A stretch of DNA of 64,000 nt from Gammaproteobacteria bacterium (GCA_018825305.1 JAHJEO010000014.1:1-64000); one strand, 5' to 3'; positions 34,729 to 42,705 are shown, counted from the stretch's first letter. Notes: generated by a model from the letters alone, not told the origin. Numbers and translations: made by a program.

Positions 34729-34926
34729 ATGAATGGCGACGTCACCGCTCTCGAAACCAAACTCGACCAGTTTCTCGCGCACTTTCAGCAGTTGCGCGAG
34801 GAGAATCAGGTGTTGCGTGAACGTGTCGCCGGGCTGGAGGGCGAGAAGCTGTCGCTGGCCGACAAGATCCAGACGGCGCGAGTGCGGCTGGAGGCGTTGA
34901 TGGAACGCCTGCCCGAGCAATCATGA
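34729..34926 (+). CDS. ZapB-like coiled-coil protein (TIGR02449 family)
   Basis: This 65-residue protein is a single predicted coiled coil with heptads (LETKLDQFLAHFQQLREEN, VLRERVAGLEGEKLSLADKI). Proteins of this length and pattern are regularly found just before zapA and are called TIGR02449 or ZapB-like; a role at the division ring is inferred from that linkage. Upstream ATG codons at 34657 and 34701 would lengthen it, but the family start fits 34729. TTGACT at 34693 in an AT-rich stretch may be part of its promoter. Confidence 0.8.
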   Translation: MNGDVTALETKLDQFLAHFQQLREENQVLRERVAGLEGEKLSLADKIQTARVRLEALMERLPEQS

Positions 34927-34933
34927 ACAAGCA

Positions 34934-35236
34934 ATGAGCAATACCCTCGACATCAAGCTGCTGGGCAAGGAATATCGTGTCGCCTGTCCGCCCGAGGAAC
35001 GCGAATCACTGGAAGCGGCCGTGAGCCTGCTCGACGAGCGGCTCAGCGAGATGGCGGCGAAAAGCAAGGGCACGGGCGAGCGTCTGGCGGTGATGACGGC
35101 GCTCAATCTGGCCCACGAGATGCTGGCGCAAAAAAATCCGAACTCCGGCGTTGACAGATCCGAACTAAAGCGGAGAATCGGGGCTATGGAAGCGCGCCTG
35201 GATGAGGCTCTGGCCCAGCAGGAGAAGTTGTTCTAG
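34934..35236 (+). CDS. zapA: Cell division protein ZapA
   Basis: ZapA cross-links FtsZ filaments at midcell. This 100-residue protein shows the family pattern: TLDIKLLGKEYRVACPPEER, LEAAVSLLDERLSEMA, then VMTALNLAHEMLAQ and a C-terminal coiled coil (LKRRIGAMEARLDEALAQQE). It begins 7 bp after the ZapB-like gene and is followed by 6S RNA, a conserved order in proteobacteria. A short hairpin (CCGCGA/TCGCGG, 35237-35253) with TTT follows its stop. Confidence 0.93.
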   Translation: MSNTLDIKLLGKEYRVACPPEERESLEAAVSLLDERLSEMAAKSKGTGERLAVMTALNLAHEMLAQKNPNSGVDRSELKRRIGAMEARLDEALAQQEKLF

Positions 35237-35265
35237 CCGCGACAAAATCGCGGTTTGCGCCGACC

Positions 35266-35448
35266 GAATCCCCTGCAGTGTTCGCCAAGGCCGTAGACTC
35301 CTTGAACCAATGTCCACGCGACATGGTCGCCGCCCAGCGACGCCGCTGTTGTGAGCGCTTCCTCGCGAAGCGCACCTGATGCGGCAGGAACGCGACCTCC
35401 CTGAACCCAGGTTCAGGATGCCGGCCTAACGGCACAGGCGGGGGGCCT
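35266..35448 (+). ncRNA. ssrS: 6S RNA
   Basis: This 180-nt stretch downstream of zapA has the arrangement of 6S RNA, which mimics an open promoter and binds sigma70 RNA polymerase. The 5' strand CCCCTGCAGTGTTCGCC can pair with the 3' strand GGCACAGGCGGGG. The conserved CTCCTTGAACCAA lies on the 5' side of the central bubble and CTCCCTGAACCC with GGTTCAGG on the 3' side, as in known 6S RNAs. Ends are approximate. No protein frame here has family support. Confidence 0.85.
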
Positions 35449-35453
35449 CACCC

Positions 35454-35495
35454 GAAAGCGCGGCAACCTTTACGGTTTCCGCGCTTTCTTCTTTT
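35454..35495. terminator. Intrinsic terminator after 6S RNA, overlapping the 3' end of the C39 peptidase gene
   Basis: A perfect 10-bp stem (GAAAGCGCGG at 35454 and CCGCGCTTTC at 35479) with an inner AACC/GGTT extension is followed on the plus strand by TTCTTTTT. The stop of the minus-strand gene lies in the loop. Confidence 0.75.
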
Positions 35496-36543
35496 TGGCC
35501 GGAGATTTTTTGGCCGGCACTTGAGTGGCGGGAACGGCGGCCGGGGCCGGTGCCACCGGCAGTGCGGCGATTTTCTGTTCGATCGCCTGCAGGGTTGCTC
35601 GCGCCGCACCTACCAGCGGACCGCCAAGCTCGACGGCACGTCGTGCCGGAATCAGGGCTTCCTGCCATTGCCCCATGTCCGCCAGCGTCTGCGCCAGGTT
35701 GTTGAAGGCGGCGGTGTCTGTCGGCTTGGCCAGCGTGGCGCGGCGGAAGGCGCTTTCGGCCTGGGTCAGGCGGCCTTGCGCATAGCGGGTATTGCCCAGC
35801 CCCATCAGCGCGATGAAACTTTCCGGCCAGCGTGCCAGCATGGCGTCGTAGGCCTGCTGCGCCTCGGTGATGCGGCCGAGGCGTTCGACGGCGGCGACAG
35901 CGGCGCCATAGCGGACTTCATGGGCGGTCACCGGCAGGCGTTCGGCAGGCATGGCGACCATCGACCAATACTTGCCGTCGCGCCAGAAGAAGTCGAAGGC
36001 GGTGAAGGGCATGTGCTTGCGCTCGCGCGTGCCGGAGCGCAGCAGGATTTCCTTCTTTTCAAGGTCGTAGCCCACCACCACGGCGTAGTGCCACAGCGGC
36101 AGCGGGCGGATGCTGGTGTTCTGCAACACGATCACCGGGTTGCCGGCGGCCACTTCGCGCAGCACGTCGGGCAGGCTGGCGGCAAGTTCATAGGCGACGC
36201 GGCCGTTGCGGCGCGCGGCGGCGAGCATTTCGACCTGCAGGCTGCCTTCGCGCGCCGGCAGGTAGACCTGCTCGACCAGCGCCTCCGGAGTGGCTTTGAC
36301 GCCGCTCGCCTGCAGCACCATGGCCAGCGCCGCCGGCCCGCATTGGTAATCTTCCTGCGCGAAGAAGGGGACCTCGGTCAGTTCGACGACCGGCGGCAGG
36401 TCGAGGCGGCCGCTTTTCAGCGAGTCACGCAGGTTGTCGACCTGCGGCAGGCTGCCGCAGCCGCCCAGCGCCGCCGCGGCCGCCAAAACAAGAAGGCCCG
36501 CAAACGCGCGGGCCTTCGAGAGAAGCGGGGATTGCCGTATCAA
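35470..36543 (-). CDS. PA2778-like lipoprotein: C39-type cysteine peptidase with TPR repeats
   Basis: This 357-residue protein has a lipoprotein signal (lipobox LGGC near residue 29). A C39-like papain-fold domain follows with the catalytic segment EDYQCGPAALAMVLQASGV, and LWHYAVVVGYD supplies the His. From about 220 there are two or three TPR helices (PESFIALMGLGNTRYAQGRL, DTAAFNNLAQTLADMGQWQE). A Lys-rich tail ends in AKKKKARKP. It matches the PA2778 family, always next to PA2779, as here. The TTG start overlaps the PA2779-like stop (TTGA). Substrate unknown. Confidence 0.85.
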   Translation of the reverse strand: MIRQSPLLSKARAFAGLLVLAAAAALGGCGSLPQVDNLRDSLKSGRLDLPPVVELTEVPFFAQEDYQCGPAALAMVLQASGVKATPEALVEQVYLPAREGSLQVEMLAAARRNGRVAYELAASLPDVLREVAAGNPVIVLQNTSIRPLPLWHYAVVVGYDLEKKEILLRSGTRERKHMPFTAFDFFWRDGKYWSMVAMPAERLPVTAHEVRYGAAVAAVERLGRITEAQQAYDAMLARWPESFIALMGLGNTRYAQGRLTQAESAFRRATLAKPTDTAAFNNLAQTLADMGQWQEALIPARRAVELGGPLVGAARATLQAIEQKIAALPVAPAPAAVPATQVPAKKSPAKKKKARKP

Positions 36544-36881
36544 CGGTAGTAGAAGTAGTACACGCCCCAGATGATCAGGCCGAGCAGCACGGCGACGGCC
36601 CAGGCGCTGGCGGCACCGGCGGGCTGCGACTGGATCTGGCCGGCGAGACGGGAAACTTCTTCGTTGGTCATTGCGGCAACGCGATCCTTGGCGGTCTCGG
36701 GGGAGATGCCCATGGTCTGCAGTTGCGACTGGACGTCGGCGCGCGCAAGGTAGCTATTGACCTGGCCACGTGCGTCCTGCTGGGCGGCGGCGGCGACCTG
36801 ATCGGTCGAGATCATGCCGGCCTGGCTGGAGAAAGGCATGGCGAGCATGCAAATGACCAAGAGGCGGCTGACGAGTTTCAT
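36540..36881 (-). CDS. PA2779-like small membrane-anchored protein
   Basis: This 113-residue protein has a signal peptide (MKLVSRLLVICMLAMPFSSQA), then GMISTDQVAAAAQQDARGQV and a helical stretch, and a C-terminal transmembrane helix with aromatic end (AVLLGLIIWGVYYFYYR). This is the PA2779 family. I start it at 36881, which has AAGG upstream and the best signal peptide; an ATG at 36896 with GGGAG is also possible. It is translationally linked to the PA2778-like peptidase, and the pair probably forms one envelope system of unknown role. Confidence 0.82.
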   Translation of the reverse strand: MKLVSRLLVICMLAMPFSSQAGMISTDQVAAAAQQDARGQVNSYLARADVQSQLQTMGISPETAKDRVAAMTNEEVSRLAGQIQSQPAGAASAWAVAVLLGLIIWGVYYFYYR

Positions 36882-37036
36882 GAACGAACCTTGCATGACA
36901 TGCTCCCTTCTATGTGGAATGAACGGACAAGCCCTCGCTGCCCGCATGACCGCACTCTAGTGCGACTGAGGCGCCGGGTCAAGCGCATTCCCCGGTAAGA
37001 TTGATCCTGGGCAAATTCGATGAGCGGCAGCTTCCC

Positions 37037-37498
37037 ATGCGTTACTGGCTGATGAAATCCGAACCCTCCGTCGTTGGCATCGACGACGTGCTGGCCATGC
37101 CGAACCAGACCGTCGACTGGTGGGGGGTGCGCAACTACCAGGCGCGCAATTTCATGCGCGACCAGATGTCGGTCGGCGACAAGGTGTTCTTCTACCACTC
37201 GAACTGCAAGGAGCCCGGCATCGCAGGGCTGGCCGAGGTGGCGAAGAAGGCCTATCCCGACCGCACCCAGTTCGATCCGGACAGCCCTTACTTCGACCCG
37301 AAGGCGACGCCGGAGAGTCCGCGCTGGATGAACGTCGATGTGAAGGCGACGCAGAAGACCCGCCTGATCGGCCTCGACGAACTGCGCGCCCACCCCGAAC
37401 TGGGCAACATGCGTACCCTGCAACGCGGCAATCGGCTGTCGATCACCCCGGTCGATCCGGCCGAGTGGAATTTCATCGTGAACAGGCTGCTCAAGTGA
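37037..37498 (+). CDS. EVE-domain protein (PUA-like fold)
   Basis: This 153-residue protein is a single EVE domain: MRYWLMKSEPSVVGIDDV, VDWWGVRNYQARNFMRDQM and DKVFFYHSNCKEPGIAGLAE, with the aromatic pocket residues W, R and N expected for binding modified bases in RNA or DNA. Human THYN1 and many bacterial relatives share this form. An in-frame TTG at 37001 would extend it by 12 residues without family support. The stop overlaps the next gene (GTGA). Confidence 0.92.
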   Translation: MRYWLMKSEPSVVGIDDVLAMPNQTVDWWGVRNYQARNFMRDQMSVGDKVFFYHSNCKEPGIAGLAEVAKKAYPDRTQFDPDSPYFDPKATPESPRWMNVDVKATQKTRLIGLDELRAHPELGNMRTLQRGNRLSITPVDPAEWNFIVNRLLK

Positions 37499-38301
37499 CG
37501 ACTTGGCTGCTGGGTTACGCCCTGCTCGGTCTGGTCGCCGGCTTCTTCGCCGGCCTGCTCGGCGTCGGCGGCGGCGCCATCATGGTGCCGGTGCTGGCGC
37601 TTATGTTCGCGGCGCAGGGTTTTCCGCAGGAGCACCTCATGCACCTGGCACTCGGCACGTCGATGGCTGCGATCATCTTCACCTCGATTTCCAGCCTGCG
37701 CGCCCACCACGCCCACGGTGCGGTCATTTGGCCCATCGTGCGCACCATCGCGCCGGGCATCGTCGTCGGCACACTGGCCGGCGCGCAGGTGGCGAGCCGG
37801 GTACCGACCAAGCCGCTGGCTATTTTCTTCGCCGTCTTCATCGGCTACGTTGCGGTGCAGATGGTGCTCAACATCAAACCCAAGCCCTCGCGTGCCTTGC
37901 CCGGCAGCGCCGGCATGTTCGGTGTCGGCGCTTTCATCGGCGGCGTTTCGGCGCTGGTCGCCATCGGTGGCGGTTCGCTCTCGGTGCCGTTCATGACCTG
38001 GTGCAACGTCAAGATGCATCATGCCATCGGCACGTCGGCGGCCATCGGCCTCCCCATCGCGCTGGCCGGGACCGTCGGCTACCTGATGGCAGGCTATGGC
38101 GCGGCGATGCTGCCCGCGGGCAGCATCGGCTTCATCTACCTGCCGGCGCTCGCGGCCTGTGTTGTCACCAGCATGCTCATGGCGCCTTTCGGCGCGCGGG
38201 CGGCGCACCGCCTGCCGGTGGCGACACTGAAGAAGATCTTCGCCGGCGTGCTGGTGCTGTTACTGGCGAAGATGCTGCACGGGCTGTTCGGCCCGGCCTG
38301 A
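37495..38301 (+). CDS. TSUP/TauE-SafE family membrane transporter
   Basis: This 268-residue protein has eight hydrophobic segments in two halves. Each half starts with a glycine-rich signature: AGFFAGLLGVGGGAIMVPVL and GAFIGGVSALVAIGGGSLSV followed by PFMTW. TSUP proteins export or import sulfite, sulfonates or related anions. It begins with GTG overlapping the EVE gene stop. A periplasmic DsrE-like protein (38314) and an SQR-like flavoprotein (40430) nearby make a sulfur-compound substrate plausible, but this is inference. Confidence 0.87.
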   Translation: MTTWLLGYALLGLVAGFFAGLLGVGGGAIMVPVLALMFAAQGFPQEHLMHLALGTSMAAIIFTSISSLRAHHAHGAVIWPIVRTIAPGIVVGTLAGAQVASRVPTKPLAIFFAVFIGYVAVQMVLNIKPKPSRALPGSAGMFGVGAFIGGVSALVAIGGGSLSVPFMTWCNVKMHHAIGTSAAIGLPIALAGTVGYLMAGYGAAMLPAGSIGFIYLPALAACVVTSMLMAPFGARAAHRLPVATLKKIFAGVLVLLLAKMLHGLFGPA

Positions 38302-38313
38302 TTTGCCCCGGTT

Positions 38314-38742
38314 TCAGGGTTTCAGGTAAACAAACCCCTCCCGTGCCTGCAGCCGCGAAACCTCGGCGACACCGGAGGGAACGATCTTGGCTTCCGGGTG
38401 AATCAGCTTGCGGTCGATGTTGCGGCTGGTCAGGGTGATGTTGCAGACGCGGAACTCGATGCCCTTGAGCACCAGATCGTCGACCATGGCGTCGTAGGGG
38501 CTGCCGTTCTTGTCCTTGGCTCCTTCGAGCAGGAAATTGATCCCGCTCGAGTGGGTGACGACGACGATCTTTGCGCCGGGGTCGGCCGTCAGGTGGTTGC
38601 GGATGTTGCGCATGGCGTCGGAGGCCTGTTCGAGCCCCCCATTGACGTGGTAGACGACCTTGATCGCCTCGGCGGCAAAGCTGGCGGCGGAAGCGATGGC
38701 AAGGCAGGCGGCCACCAGGGTGTGGCGAAGGGTGATTTTCAT
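38314..38742 (-). CDS. Periplasmic DsrE/DsrF-like protein
   Basis: This 142-residue protein has a signal peptide ending near ASFAAEA and a DsrE-like alpha/beta domain (IKVVYHVNGGLEQASDAMRN, KIVVVTHSSGINFLLEGAKD, KGIEFRVCNITLTSRN). A single cysteine (Cys in FRVCNIT) is in the position used for sulfur transfer in some relatives. Exported DsrE proteins are common in sulfur-oxidising betaproteobacteria; function is not established. It is convergent with the TSUP gene, 12 bp apart. Confidence 0.82.
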   Translation of the reverse strand: MKITLRHTLVAACLAIASAASFAAEAIKVVYHVNGGLEQASDAMRNIRNHLTADPGAKIVVVTHSSGINFLLEGAKDKNGSPYDAMVDDLVLKGIEFRVCNITLTSRNIDRKLIHPEAKIVPSGVAEVSRLQAREGFVYLKP

Positions 38743-38798
38743 TGTTATCTCTCCGTTGCGGGCGCGGGGCGCGCCTTGCTGTTAGACGTTGCGGAGAG

Positions 38799-39476
38799 TC
38801 AATCTATTCCCGGCAGGCCAATCATCAACTCGGCAAAGCTCGCGATGGCGGGGTATTGGTCCGTGTCCTTGTCGGGCTGGCGGGTATCCGGCCGGCGTAC
38901 CGCGCGCAGCTGGCCGACGCCGTAGGCACGGGCAGAATCGAGCACCGGCAGGCTGTCGTCGACCAGCACCGAGCGGGCACGATCGAAGGGCTCGATCTCG
39001 CTCAGCCGTTGCCAGAACGCCGGATCCTCCTTGGCCACGCCTAGTTCGTGCGAGGTGATGATGGCGTCGAAGTGGGGCTTGAGCCCGGTACGTGCCATCT
39101 TGAGCGTGACGCTCTTGTGGTGGGCGTTGGTGGCGAGGACGATGCGGCGGCCGCTGCCGCGCACCGCGGCGAGGAACTCGACGACGCTGGGATGCACCGC
39201 GATGAGATGGGCAACCTCTTCTTTCAGCGCCATGATGTCGAGCTCCAGCTCGGTTTCCCAGAAGTCGACCGAATACCATTCCAGGGTGCCGGCGCGGGCA
39301 TGGTAGCGCGCCATCAGTTCTTCGCGACCGTCGGCGTGGGGCATGCCGCGTGCCTCGGCGTAGCGCACCGGCACGTGGGTCTGCCAGAAATGGTTGTCGA
39401 AATGCAGGTCGAGCAGCGTGCCGTCCATGTCGAGCAGCACGGTGTCGATCAGCGTCCAGTCGAGCGCGGTGTCCAT
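38799..39476 (-). CDS. yrfG: GMP/IMP 5'-nucleotidase, HAD family (YrfG)
   Basis: This 225-residue HAD phosphatase has motif I VLLDMDGTLLDLHFDNHFW, with the family-typical HFDNHFW directly after it, motif II VLATNAHHKSVTLKMARTG, and the C-terminal LVDDSLPVLDSARAYGV. It dephosphorylates purine mononucleotides. It begins 2 bp after the crotonase gene stop, and both are probably transcribed together. Confidence 0.92.
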   Translation of the reverse strand: MDTALDWTLIDTVLLDMDGTLLDLHFDNHFWQTHVPVRYAEARGMPHADGREELMARYHARAGTLEWYSVDFWETELELDIMALKEEVAHLIAVHPSVVEFLAAVRGSGRRIVLATNAHHKSVTLKMARTGLKPHFDAIITSHELGVAKEDPAFWQRLSEIEPFDRARSVLVDDSLPVLDSARAYGVGQLRAVRRPDTRQPDKDTDQYPAIASFAELMIGLPGID

Positions 39477-39478
39477 GG

Positions 39479-40261
39479 TCAGGTCCCGGTGAAGTTTGGT
39501 GGACGCTTGTCGAAAAACGCGGCGAGTCCCTCGCGGTAGTCGTCGCTTTCGAGGAAGGCGAAATTGTCGCGCAGTTCAGTAGCGGACAGCGCGTTCGTGG
39601 CAGCGGTGAGGCGTCGCACCAGCTGCTTGTGCTGCCGCGCCACCAGTGGTGCTCCGGCGGCGATGCGCCGCGCTGTGGCCATCGCCTCGGCACGAACTTC
39701 AGTGTCGGCGACGACGCGCGTCAGCAACCGCTTCTCGTAGGCCTCGCGGGCTGAAAGGATGCGTCCTTCGAGCAGGATCTCCAGCACCACGGCCGGGCCC
39801 GCCAGCGCCAGCAGGCCGGCCAGTTCGCCGGCGTACATGGGAAAACCCAGTTTCATGATCGGTGCGCCGAATTTCGCACCCGCGCCGGCGATGCGCAGGT
39901 CGCAGGCCGCCGCGATCTCCAGGCCGCCGCCGATGCACGGCCCAACGATTGCTGCGACCGTCGGATGACGGCATTCGGCCACGGCCTGCAGCGCGCCGGC
40001 GACCCATTCGCCGTGATAGACCTGCGCCTTCTCGAAGGTGTCGCGCAGCGTGACGAACTCATCGATGTCGCCGCCAGCGGCGAAGGCGCCGCTCTCGCCG
40101 CGCAGGACGACACAGCGCAGGGAGTCATCGGCGGAGAGATCGTCCATGACGAGCCTGAGTCGCCGCCACATCGCGGCGGTCACGGCATTGAGCTTGTCGG
40201 GATTGAACAGCGTGACGGTGGCGATCGGGCCGTCGCGCTCAAGCAGGATGTCGGGCGTCAT
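39479..40261 (-). CDS. Enoyl-CoA hydratase/isomerase family protein (crotonase fold)
   Basis: This 260-residue protein has the crotonase fold with oxyanion-hole segments ESGAFAAGGDIDEF and AIVGPCIGGGLEIAAACDLR. The first catalytic Glu (in GGGLE) is present. The second, in the usual QPE-x-x-LG stretch, is not: the matching segment reads FGAPIMKLGFPM. So simple hydration of enoyl-CoA is doubtful, and another crotonase reaction (isomerase, hydrolase or lyase) is possible. It heads a two-gene unit with yrfG. The exact substrate is not known. Confidence 0.85.
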   Translation of the reverse strand: MTPDILLERDGPIATVTLFNPDKLNAVTAAMWRRLRLVMDDLSADDSLRCVVLRGESGAFAAGGDIDEFVTLRDTFEKAQVYHGEWVAGALQAVAECRHPTVAAIVGPCIGGGLEIAAACDLRIAGAGAKFGAPIMKLGFPMYAGELAGLLALAGPAVVLEILLEGRILSAREAYEKRLLTRVVADTEVRAEAMATARRIAAGAPLVARQHKQLVRRLTAATNALSATELRDNFAFLESDDYREGLAAFFDKRPPNFTGT

Positions 40262-40274
40262 GGCGGCCGATTAT

Positions 40275-40298
40275 AAAAGTCGGCGCTGGCGGCACGGC
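40275..40298 (+). repeat. Dispersed 25-bp repeat, intergenic copy
   Basis: AAAA, GTCGGCGCTGGCGGCACGGC: a perfect match to the core consensus, 14 bp upstream of the crotonase start. Confidence 0.8.
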
Positions 40299-40315
40299 GA
40301 TTAGTTATGGAGCGC

Positions 40316-40393
40316 CGAGGGGGAGGGAGCTTCGCTCGTCCTCATGGTGCCCAGGAAGGCACAAATCGTCCGATCGAAGCTCCCTCCCCCTCG
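40316..40393. repeat. Long inverted repeat, 19-bp perfect arms
   Basis: CGAGGGGGAGGGAGCTTCG (40316-40334) and its exact complement (40375-40393) enclose 40 nt. It lies in the 168-bp gap between the crotonase start and the SQR-like gene stop. It has no T-run, so it is not a classic terminator. A shorter GCCCC/GGGGC hairpin follows at 40400-40416, nearer the SQR stop. Confidence 0.7.
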
Positions 40394-40429
40394 TTCGATG
40401 CCCCGGTTTGTGGGGCCGGAAGGTCTGCC

Positions 40430-41698
40430 TCAGTGCAGCTTCTTGATGCCCAGCAGGTTCATCACGTACTTCTCGTACACCGGGTCGGTGTTGCCCTTCT
40501 TGATCTTGCGCAGGAAGTACTTCTCGAAGGCGATCTTGGCCAGATGCACCCACTTGCCCTGCGAGAACCAGTTGACGTTGCGCGGCGGGATCTGCGGCAG
40601 CGCGACGAAGGCGGCGCCGTTGTCGCCGAAGTCGGCGAGGCAGACGGCGTTCCAGGTCGCCTTCTGGTCCGGTTCCTTGCCGTCGAGCAGGTTGCGGATG
40701 TTGTGCACCGATGCCGTCACCATGGACTCGATCATGAAGCCGGTCTTGGGCGTGCCGGTGGGAACCGGGGTGGCCTCGACCGGCGGAATGGCGACGCAGA
40801 CGCCGACAGAGAAGATGTTCTTGAATTTCGGGTTGCGCTGGAAGGGGTCGGCGACGATGAAGCCGCGCGGATTGGTCAGGCCCTCGATGCCAAATACCGC
40901 GTCGATGCCCTTGAATGCCGGCAGCATCATGGAGAACTTGAAGTCGAGCACGTGCTCCTTCTTCACGCTGCCGTCGTCGTTGTGCTCGGCGACGTGCATC
41001 TTGCCGGCTTCGACCTTGGTGACCTTGGCGTTGCAGATCCACTTGATGTGGCGGCTGCGCATCACCGACTCGATCATGCCCTTGGAATCGCCGACGCCGC
41101 CCAGGCCGAGGTGGCCGATGTAGGGTTCGGCGGTGACGAAGGTCATCGGCACCTTGCTGCGGATGCGGCGCTTGCGCAGGTCGGTGTCCATGATCATGGC
41201 GAATTCGTAGGCCGGGCCGTAGCACGACGCGCCCTGCACCGCGCCGACGACGATGTGGCCCGGGTCCTTGCAGAAGGTGTCCCACTCCTTGGCGGCATCG
41301 ACGGCGTGATCGACGTGGCACACCGATTGGGTGTGCTTGCCGGGGCCGAGACCCTCGACTTCGTCGAAGGCGAGCTTGGGGCCAGTGGAAATGATCAGGT
41401 AATCGTAGTCGACGGTGCTGCCATCCTCGAGCTCGATCTGGTTCTTGTCGGCGTGCAGTTTCTTGGCTGCCTTGGCGATGAACTTGATGCCTTTCTTCTC
41501 CAGATAGGGCCCGACCTCGACGGTGATGTCTTCCTTGGTGCGCCAGCTGACGGCGACCCAGGGGTTAGAGGGCGTGAACTGGAAGTAGGTGTGATTGGAA
41601 ACGACGCTGACGGTGTCCTGCGAGCGTGCCTTCTCCTTCATTTCGTAGGCTGCGGACACGCCGCCTACGCCTGCGCCGAGAATTACGATATGTGCCAT
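40430..41698 (-). CDS. Sulfide:quinone reductase-like flavoprotein
   Basis: This 422-residue FAD protein of the SQR/FCC family starts with HIVILGAGVGGVSAAYEM (dinucleotide-binding) and has LIISTGPKLAFDEVEGLGP. Three cysteines stand where SQRs have theirs: Cys127 in SVCHVDHA, Cys159 in GASCYGPAYEF and Cys301 in VGVCVAIPP; the 32-residue gap of the first two equals that of well-studied SQRs. It would oxidise sulfide to polysulfide and pass electrons to quinone at the inner membrane. GGAGG precedes the ATG. A 67-residue gene lies just upstream on the same strand. Which SQR type it is remains open. Confidence 0.87.
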   Translation of the reverse strand: MAHIVILGAGVGGVSAAYEMKEKARSQDTVSVVSNHTYFQFTPSNPWVAVSWRTKEDITVEVGPYLEKKGIKFIAKAAKKLHADKNQIELEDGSTVDYDYLIISTGPKLAFDEVEGLGPGKHTQSVCHVDHAVDAAKEWDTFCKDPGHIVVGAVQGASCYGPAYEFAMIMDTDLRKRRIRSKVPMTFVTAEPYIGHLGLGGVGDSKGMIESVMRSRHIKWICNAKVTKVEAGKMHVAEHNDDGSVKKEHVLDFKFSMMLPAFKGIDAVFGIEGLTNPRGFIVADPFQRNPKFKNIFSVGVCVAIPPVEATPVPTGTPKTGFMIESMVTASVHNIRNLLDGKEPDQKATWNAVCLADFGDNGAAFVALPQIPPRNVNWFSQGKWVHLAKIAFEKYFLRKIKKGNTDPVYEKYVMNLLGIKKLH

Positions 41699-41727
41699 GT
41701 ATAGTTTCCTCCGTTGGGTCAGGCCGG

Positions 41728-41931
41728 TCAGACCTTGAAGATGCGGTTCATTGCTTCCATGCCGGACTGCACCATTTGCTGCAACTCGTCCGAATCGTCT
41801 TCCTGCTCCAGCATCAGCGTCGCGTAGGCCGACAGCGACTTCAGCGCGCAGGCGATTTTCGCCACCTCGCCCGCCGTCTCGGCACTCATCTGGATTCCTG
41901 GCTGCAGCTGCCAGTCGTTGCTCTTGGTCAT
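41728..41931 (-). CDS. Small unrecognised protein upstream of the SQR-like gene
   Basis: I do not recognise this 67-residue protein. It has no signal peptide or transmembrane helix, one Cys (IACALKSL), a helical look and an acidic stretch (MLEQEDDSDELQQMVQ). A strong GGAGGAG stands 7 bases before the ATG, and it ends 29 bp before the SQR-like gene, so it is probably real and cotranscribed. An auxiliary or regulatory role for sulfide oxidation can only be guessed from position. Confidence 0.65.
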   Translation of the reverse strand: MTKSNDWQLQPGIQMSAETAGEVAKIACALKSLSAYATLMLEQEDDSDELQQMVQSGMEAMNRIFKV

Positions 41932-42003
41932 CTCGGGTCTCCTCCGTGAATGGACAGAACCGACGATTGTCGAAGATCAAGGACCGCCGATCATTGATCT
42001 GGA

Positions 42004-42678
42004 TCAGACCTTGCGTTCTCGCTGCCGTGCCAAGGCATTCCGGCCAGATAGTAAATGATCGTGCATCAGTTGTGCGGCCTCATTTCCTTCACGTTTTCTT
42101 AACGCAGCGAGGATCGCGCGATGCTCGATCAACGACTGCTTGAGGCGACCGTCGAGTCGCAGCGAATCGCGTCGCGTCAGCTTGAGCACCTTGCGCGCGT
42201 CATCGATCATCTGTGCCAGAAAGCGGTTGCCCGCGATGCGCTGCACCGCCGAATGGAAGGCCTGGTTGGCCTCGAAGAAGCGATCGGCGTCGCCGGCTGC
42301 GGCATGGCGTTCGAGATCCTCATGGATGGCGGCCAACTCGGAAAAGTCGGCGCTGGCGGCACGGCGTGCCGCCTCCTGGGCGCAACGTCCCTCGAGCAAG
42401 GCCATCACCGGAAAGATGTCGTCGAGGTCCTGCTCGGTGAGTTCCGTCACGTAGCAGCCGCGGCGCGGCTCCAGTCGGACCAGACCCTCGCTGGCCAGCA
42501 CCTTGAGCGCCTCGCGCAGCGGTGTGCGCGAGATTCCCAGTTCGGCGGCGAGGGTCTGCTCGTCGAGCCAGGCGCCGGGGGCCAGCTCGTGGGCGTAGAT
42601 GCGGGCGCGCAGGCGCTCGGCCACCTCCTCGTAAAGGGCATGGCGGGTGATCGGGGCGGCGGGTTCTCTTGCGCTCAT
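42004..42678 (-). CDS. GntR-family transcriptional regulator, FCD domain
   Basis: This 224-residue DNA-binding protein has the N-terminal winged helix-turn-helix ([20 protein letters not shown]) and an FCD effector domain ([37 protein letters not shown]) that usually binds a carboxylic acid and metal. It diverges from the methylmalonyl-CoA mutase gene, so control of propionyl-CoA metabolism is likely. Residues 105-112 (ARRAASADF) fall on an antisense copy of the dispersed repeat, within the first helices of the FCD domain. Confidence 0.9.
   Translation of the reverse strand: MSAREPAAPITRHALYEEVAERLRARIYAHELAPGAWLDEQTLAAELGISRTPLREALKVLASEGLVRLEPRRGCYVTELTEQDLDDIFPVMALLEGRCAQEAARRAASADFSELAAIHEDLERHAAAGDADRFFEANQAFHSAVQRIAGNRFLAQMIDDARKVLKLTRRDSLRLDGRLKQSLIEHRAILAALRKREGNEAAQLMHDHLLSGRNALARQRERKV
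42342..42365 (+). repeat. Dispersed 25-bp repeat, antisense copy in the GntR gene
   Basis: AAAA, GTCGGCGCTGGCGGCACGGC is a perfect core match but opposite in direction to the gene, which reads it as RRAASADFS. Confidence 0.75.
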
Positions 42679-42705
42679 AATTATGGATAACGTATTATGG
42701 ATGTC
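42676..42705. promoter_or_regulatory. AT-rich operator/promoter candidate between GntR and mutase genes
   Basis: This AT-rich island in GC-rich surroundings holds two direct copies of TTATGGAT (42681 and 42695, 14 bp apart) and an ATAA-cgta-TTAT inverted repeat. It abuts the GntR start and is about 90 bp before the mutase ATG. I infer it is the binding site and divergent promoter of the regulator. Confidence 0.45.

Noticed and set aside
35184-35435. 83-codon minus-strand frame over the region after zapA
   Set aside because: The region has the sequence and position of 6S RNA, and the frame has no protein features.
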